Shown: positions 4,829-6,803 of the stretch, piece after piece
Layout: each line of letters starts with the position of its first letter
Numbering within the stretch: the first letter of the stretch is position 1
Source of the DNA: JBARCX01 sp049794535
GTDB lineage: Bacteria > Pseudomonadota > Gammaproteobacteria > Xanthomonadales > Rhodanobacteraceae
Length of the DNA stretch: 6,803 nt
NCBI GenBank assembly: GCA_049794535.1
Contig: JBARCX010000022.1
Span: forward strand, 1 to 6,803
Direction: 5' to 3'
Notes under the pieces: model-generated
Told to the model about the DNA's origin: nothing
Database searches by the model: none
The model's input: only the letters and a program-made list of their open reading frames with translations
Translations under genes and position numbers: made by a program

Positions 4829-6803
4829 GAAATCGCCACCCCCTCACACAGGCTGCGCTGCTGCTGTTCGCGTTTGCGGCTCACGTATACGCGGCGGACG
4901 ACAGTTCGATAACCGGTGCAATCGCTGACAGTTCAGGCAAGCCCGTCAGCAAAGCGACCGTCACCATTCAGGATGCCAGCGGCAAAGCCGTAGGGGCCGT
5001 GCAAACCGATGCCAAAGGTCATTTCATACTCGACCACGTCAATCCGGGTACGTATGCCATCGTCGTCACCGCCCCCGGTTTTGCCAGTGGCAGCAGCATC
5101 GCGACAACCACGCCAGGGAAGGAAAGCTCGGTGTCGATCGCACTGGCAAAAAGTGACGCGCTCGATGTGCAGGTCAACGCCCAGCGTCTGAACCGGGCGC
5201 GCAACGACCTGTTGCCCGAAACGGGCAGCAGCGTCTATCGCTTCAGCCAGAGCGACATCAGCGATCTGCCCGCCGGCCAGGACACCGCGCTTAACCAGGT
5301 CCTGTTGCAGGCACCCGGCGTGGCGAGCGACTCGTTCGGCCAGTTGCACGTACGGGGCGATCACGCCAACCTGCAGTACCGCATCAACGGCATCATCATC
5401 CCCGAGCCGATCAGTGGTTTTGGGCAATCGCTGGACACGCGAATCATCGACCAGATGAATTTTCTTACCGGCGCGCTGCCTGCGCAGTATGGGTACCGGA
5501 CCGCGGGTATCGTCGACATCCGCACCAAATCGGGCGATGAAGGCAACGGTGGTTCGATCGATGTGTTCGGCGGCAGCCGCCAGACGATCCGGACGAGCGG
5601 CGACGTCTTCGGCAGCCAGGGGCCATTCAGCTATTACTTCAGCGGTTCGGTCGGAGAGAACAATCTGGGGATCGAAAACCCGACCTCGAGTGCCAGCGCG
5701 ATACACGATCACACGCGTCAGGGGAACGCGTTCGGTGAGATGTCGTACATCATTAACCCGCTTACACGCGTAAGCGTGATGTTCGGCGTAACCAGCAACC
5801 AGTTCCAGATCCCCAATACACCCGGGTTGACCCCTTCGTTCACGCTCAACGGCGTCAATAGTTTTGATTCGAGCCAGCTCAACGAAACGCAATCAGAGCT
5901 GAACGAGTTTGCGGCGATTGCCCTGCAGGGTACAAACGGCGGGGCGCTGGACTATCAGCTGGCTTTCGTCACGCGGTATTCGCGCACGCAGTTCAACCCT
6001 GACCCGATCGGCGATCTGCTGTTTAACGGCGTCGCGTCGAACGACTTCCATAGCGACAGCGCGAATGGGGTGCAGCTGGACACCACATACCGGCTCAACG
6101 ACAAGCACACCATTCGCGCCGGCGTCTTCGCCCAGCAGGAACACGCGGTCTTTGACAACAATCTCACCGTCTTCCCGGTCGACGCCAACGGCAACCAGTC
6201 CTCCGATCAGCCGATCAGCATCCCTGATTCGAACACCAAGACCGGCTATCTATACAGCGCCTACGTGCAGGATGAATGGAAGCTCACCAGCAAGCTGACG
6301 ATCAACTATGGCCTGCGCTACGACAAGATGGATGAGTACGTCAGTGCGAGCCAGCTGAGTCCGCGCATTGGCCTCGTGTACGCGCTGACGCCGTCGACCA
6401 CTATTCACGCGGGTTACGCCCGCTACTTCACGCCACCGGCCTTCGAACTGGTGTCGGACTCGGACATTGCCCGTTATGCGGGCACCACGGCCCAGGTGTC
6501 GGGGCGGAACGATCCGGTGCAACCCGAGCGCAGCCACTACTTCGACCTGGGCATCACGCAGCGCGTGACCTCGACCCTCACCGTCGGTCTCGATGCCTAT
6601 TACAAGAAGGCGAGCAACCTGCTCGATGAAGGTCAGTTCGGCACCGCGCTGATCTTTACCCCGTTCAATTATCAGTACGGCCGCGTGTACGGCCTGGAGT
6701 TCACCGCGAATTACAAGCAGGATAACGTTTCCGCCTACATGAACGTCGCGCTCAGTCGTGCGCAGGGTCAAAACATCGACTCGGCACAGTTCAATTTCGA
6801 TGC
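4825..6803 (+). CDS. TonB-dependent outer-membrane receptor with carboxypeptidase-regulatory-like domain (3' end beyond window)
   Basis: 659 complete codons from ATG 4825, open to the window end. An in-frame TAA at 4807-4809 makes this the first possible start. The N-terminus is a signal peptide: basic MRNRH, hydrophobic ALLLFAFAA, and likely cleavage at VYA-ADD after residue 23 or 24. Residues about 28-108 are a CarboxypepD_reg-like beta-sandwich (ITGAIADSSGKPVSKATVTI, TDAKGHFILDHVNPGTYAIVV). DALDVQVNAQRL (111-122) sits where a TonB box is usual but is a weak match. The plug follows (about 125-235): ALNQVLLQAPGV, QLHVRGDHANLQYRINGI, and GALPAQYGYRTAGIVDIRTKSG. The rest is beta-barrel strands, including YVQDEWKLTSKLTINYGLRYD (from about 480) and LSPRIGLVY (511-519). 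Such receptors import ligands across the outer membrane using TonB-ExbBD energy. The substrate cannot be told; no transducer (STN) domain or sigma/anti-sigma pair is visible. It is divergent from phcB, so shared control is possible but unproven. Confidence 0.92.
   Translation, partial: MRNRHPLTQAALLLFAFAAHVYAADDSSITGAIADSSGKPVSKATVTIQDASGKAVGAVQTDAKGHFILDHVNPGTYAIVVTAPGFASGSSIATTTPGKESSVSIALAKSDALDVQVNAQRLNRARNDLLPETGSSVYRFSQSDISDLPAGQDTALNQVLLQAPGVASDSFGQLHVRGDHANLQYRINGIIIPEPISGFGQSLDTRIIDQMNFLTGALPAQYGYRTAGIVDIRTKSGDEGNGGSIDVFGGSRQTIRTSGDVFGSQGPFSYYFSGSVGENNLGIENPTSSASAIHDHTRQGNAFGEMSYIINPLTRVSVMFGVTSNQFQIPNTPGLTPSFTLNGVNSFDSSQLNETQSELNEFAAIALQGTNGGALDYQLAFVTRYSRTQFNPDPIGDLLFNGVASNDFHSDSANGVQLDTTYRLNDKHTIRAGVFAQQEHAVFDNNLTVFPVDANGNQSSDQPISIPDSNTKTGYLYSAYVQDEWKLTSKLTINYGLRYDKMDEYVSASQLSPRIGLVYALTPSTTIHAGYARYFTPPAFELVSDSDIARYAGTTAQVSGRNDPVQPERSHYFDLGITQRVTSTLTVGLDAYYKKASNLLDEGQFGTALIFTPFNYQYGRVYGLEFTANYKQDNVSAYMNVALSRAQGQNIDSAQFNFD

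Noticed and set aside
4505..4884. Two minus-strand ORFs (4505-4711 and 4633-4884)
   Set aside because: The composition looks like random translation, there is no ribosome site, and the second one runs into the receptor's signal peptide on the opposite strand.
4933..5892. Minus-strand ORF of 319 codons opposite the receptor
   Set aside because: It is the antisense shadow of a clear TonB-dependent receptor in GC-rich DNA and shows no domain of its own.

Overview
This GC-rich window looks like a betaproteobacterial chromosome of the Burkholderiales, probably Burkholderiaceae (Ralstonia/Cupriavidus/Paraburkholderia type). The minus strand carries a four-gene cluster with the order and domain content of the phcBSRQ quorum-sensing operon known from Ralstonia solanacearum and Cupriavidus. 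The plus strand carries a divergent gene for a TonB-dependent outer-membrane receptor. The genus is inferred from gene content only.

Layout. Minus strand, in order of transcription: phcB (4334-2928), a PilZ-like domain plus SAM methyltransferase that in Ralstonia makes the 3-hydroxy fatty acid methyl ester signal; phcS (2926-1589), a membrane histidine kinase with six predicted membrane helices; phcR (1581-1180), now only a receiver domain; a frame-shifted ATPase-domain remnant of phcR (1216-1019); and phcQ (995 to beyond base 1), a second receiver protein cut by the window edge. Spacings are 1 bp (B-S) and 7 bp (S-R), with 23 bp from the remnant's stop to phcQ, so one transcript is likely. 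From 4335 to 4824 is a 490-bp divergent control region holding candidate promoters, several inverted repeats and two mini-ORFs that run into the receptor start. From 4825 to the window end (3' end missing) is the TonB-dependent receptor with an N-terminal carboxypeptidase-regulatory-like domain.

How they work together. By analogy with Ralstonia, PhcB makes the signal, PhcS senses it and phosphorylates PhcR and/or PhcQ, and the output controls the LysR-type regulator PhcA, which is not in this window.

The most notable observation is that PhcR, normally a receiver fused to a histidine-kinase output domain, appears to have lost the middle of its kinase half by a frame-changing internal deletion. 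What remains is a single-domain receiver of 133 residues plus 65 untranslated codons that still read as the end of a HATPase domain. The phospho-acceptor residues are intact, so it may still act as a receiver or phosphate sink, while PhcQ carries the output. The intergenic region is also unusually rich in inverted repeats placed over promoter-like elements and in the half-site GCAAT/ATTGC.
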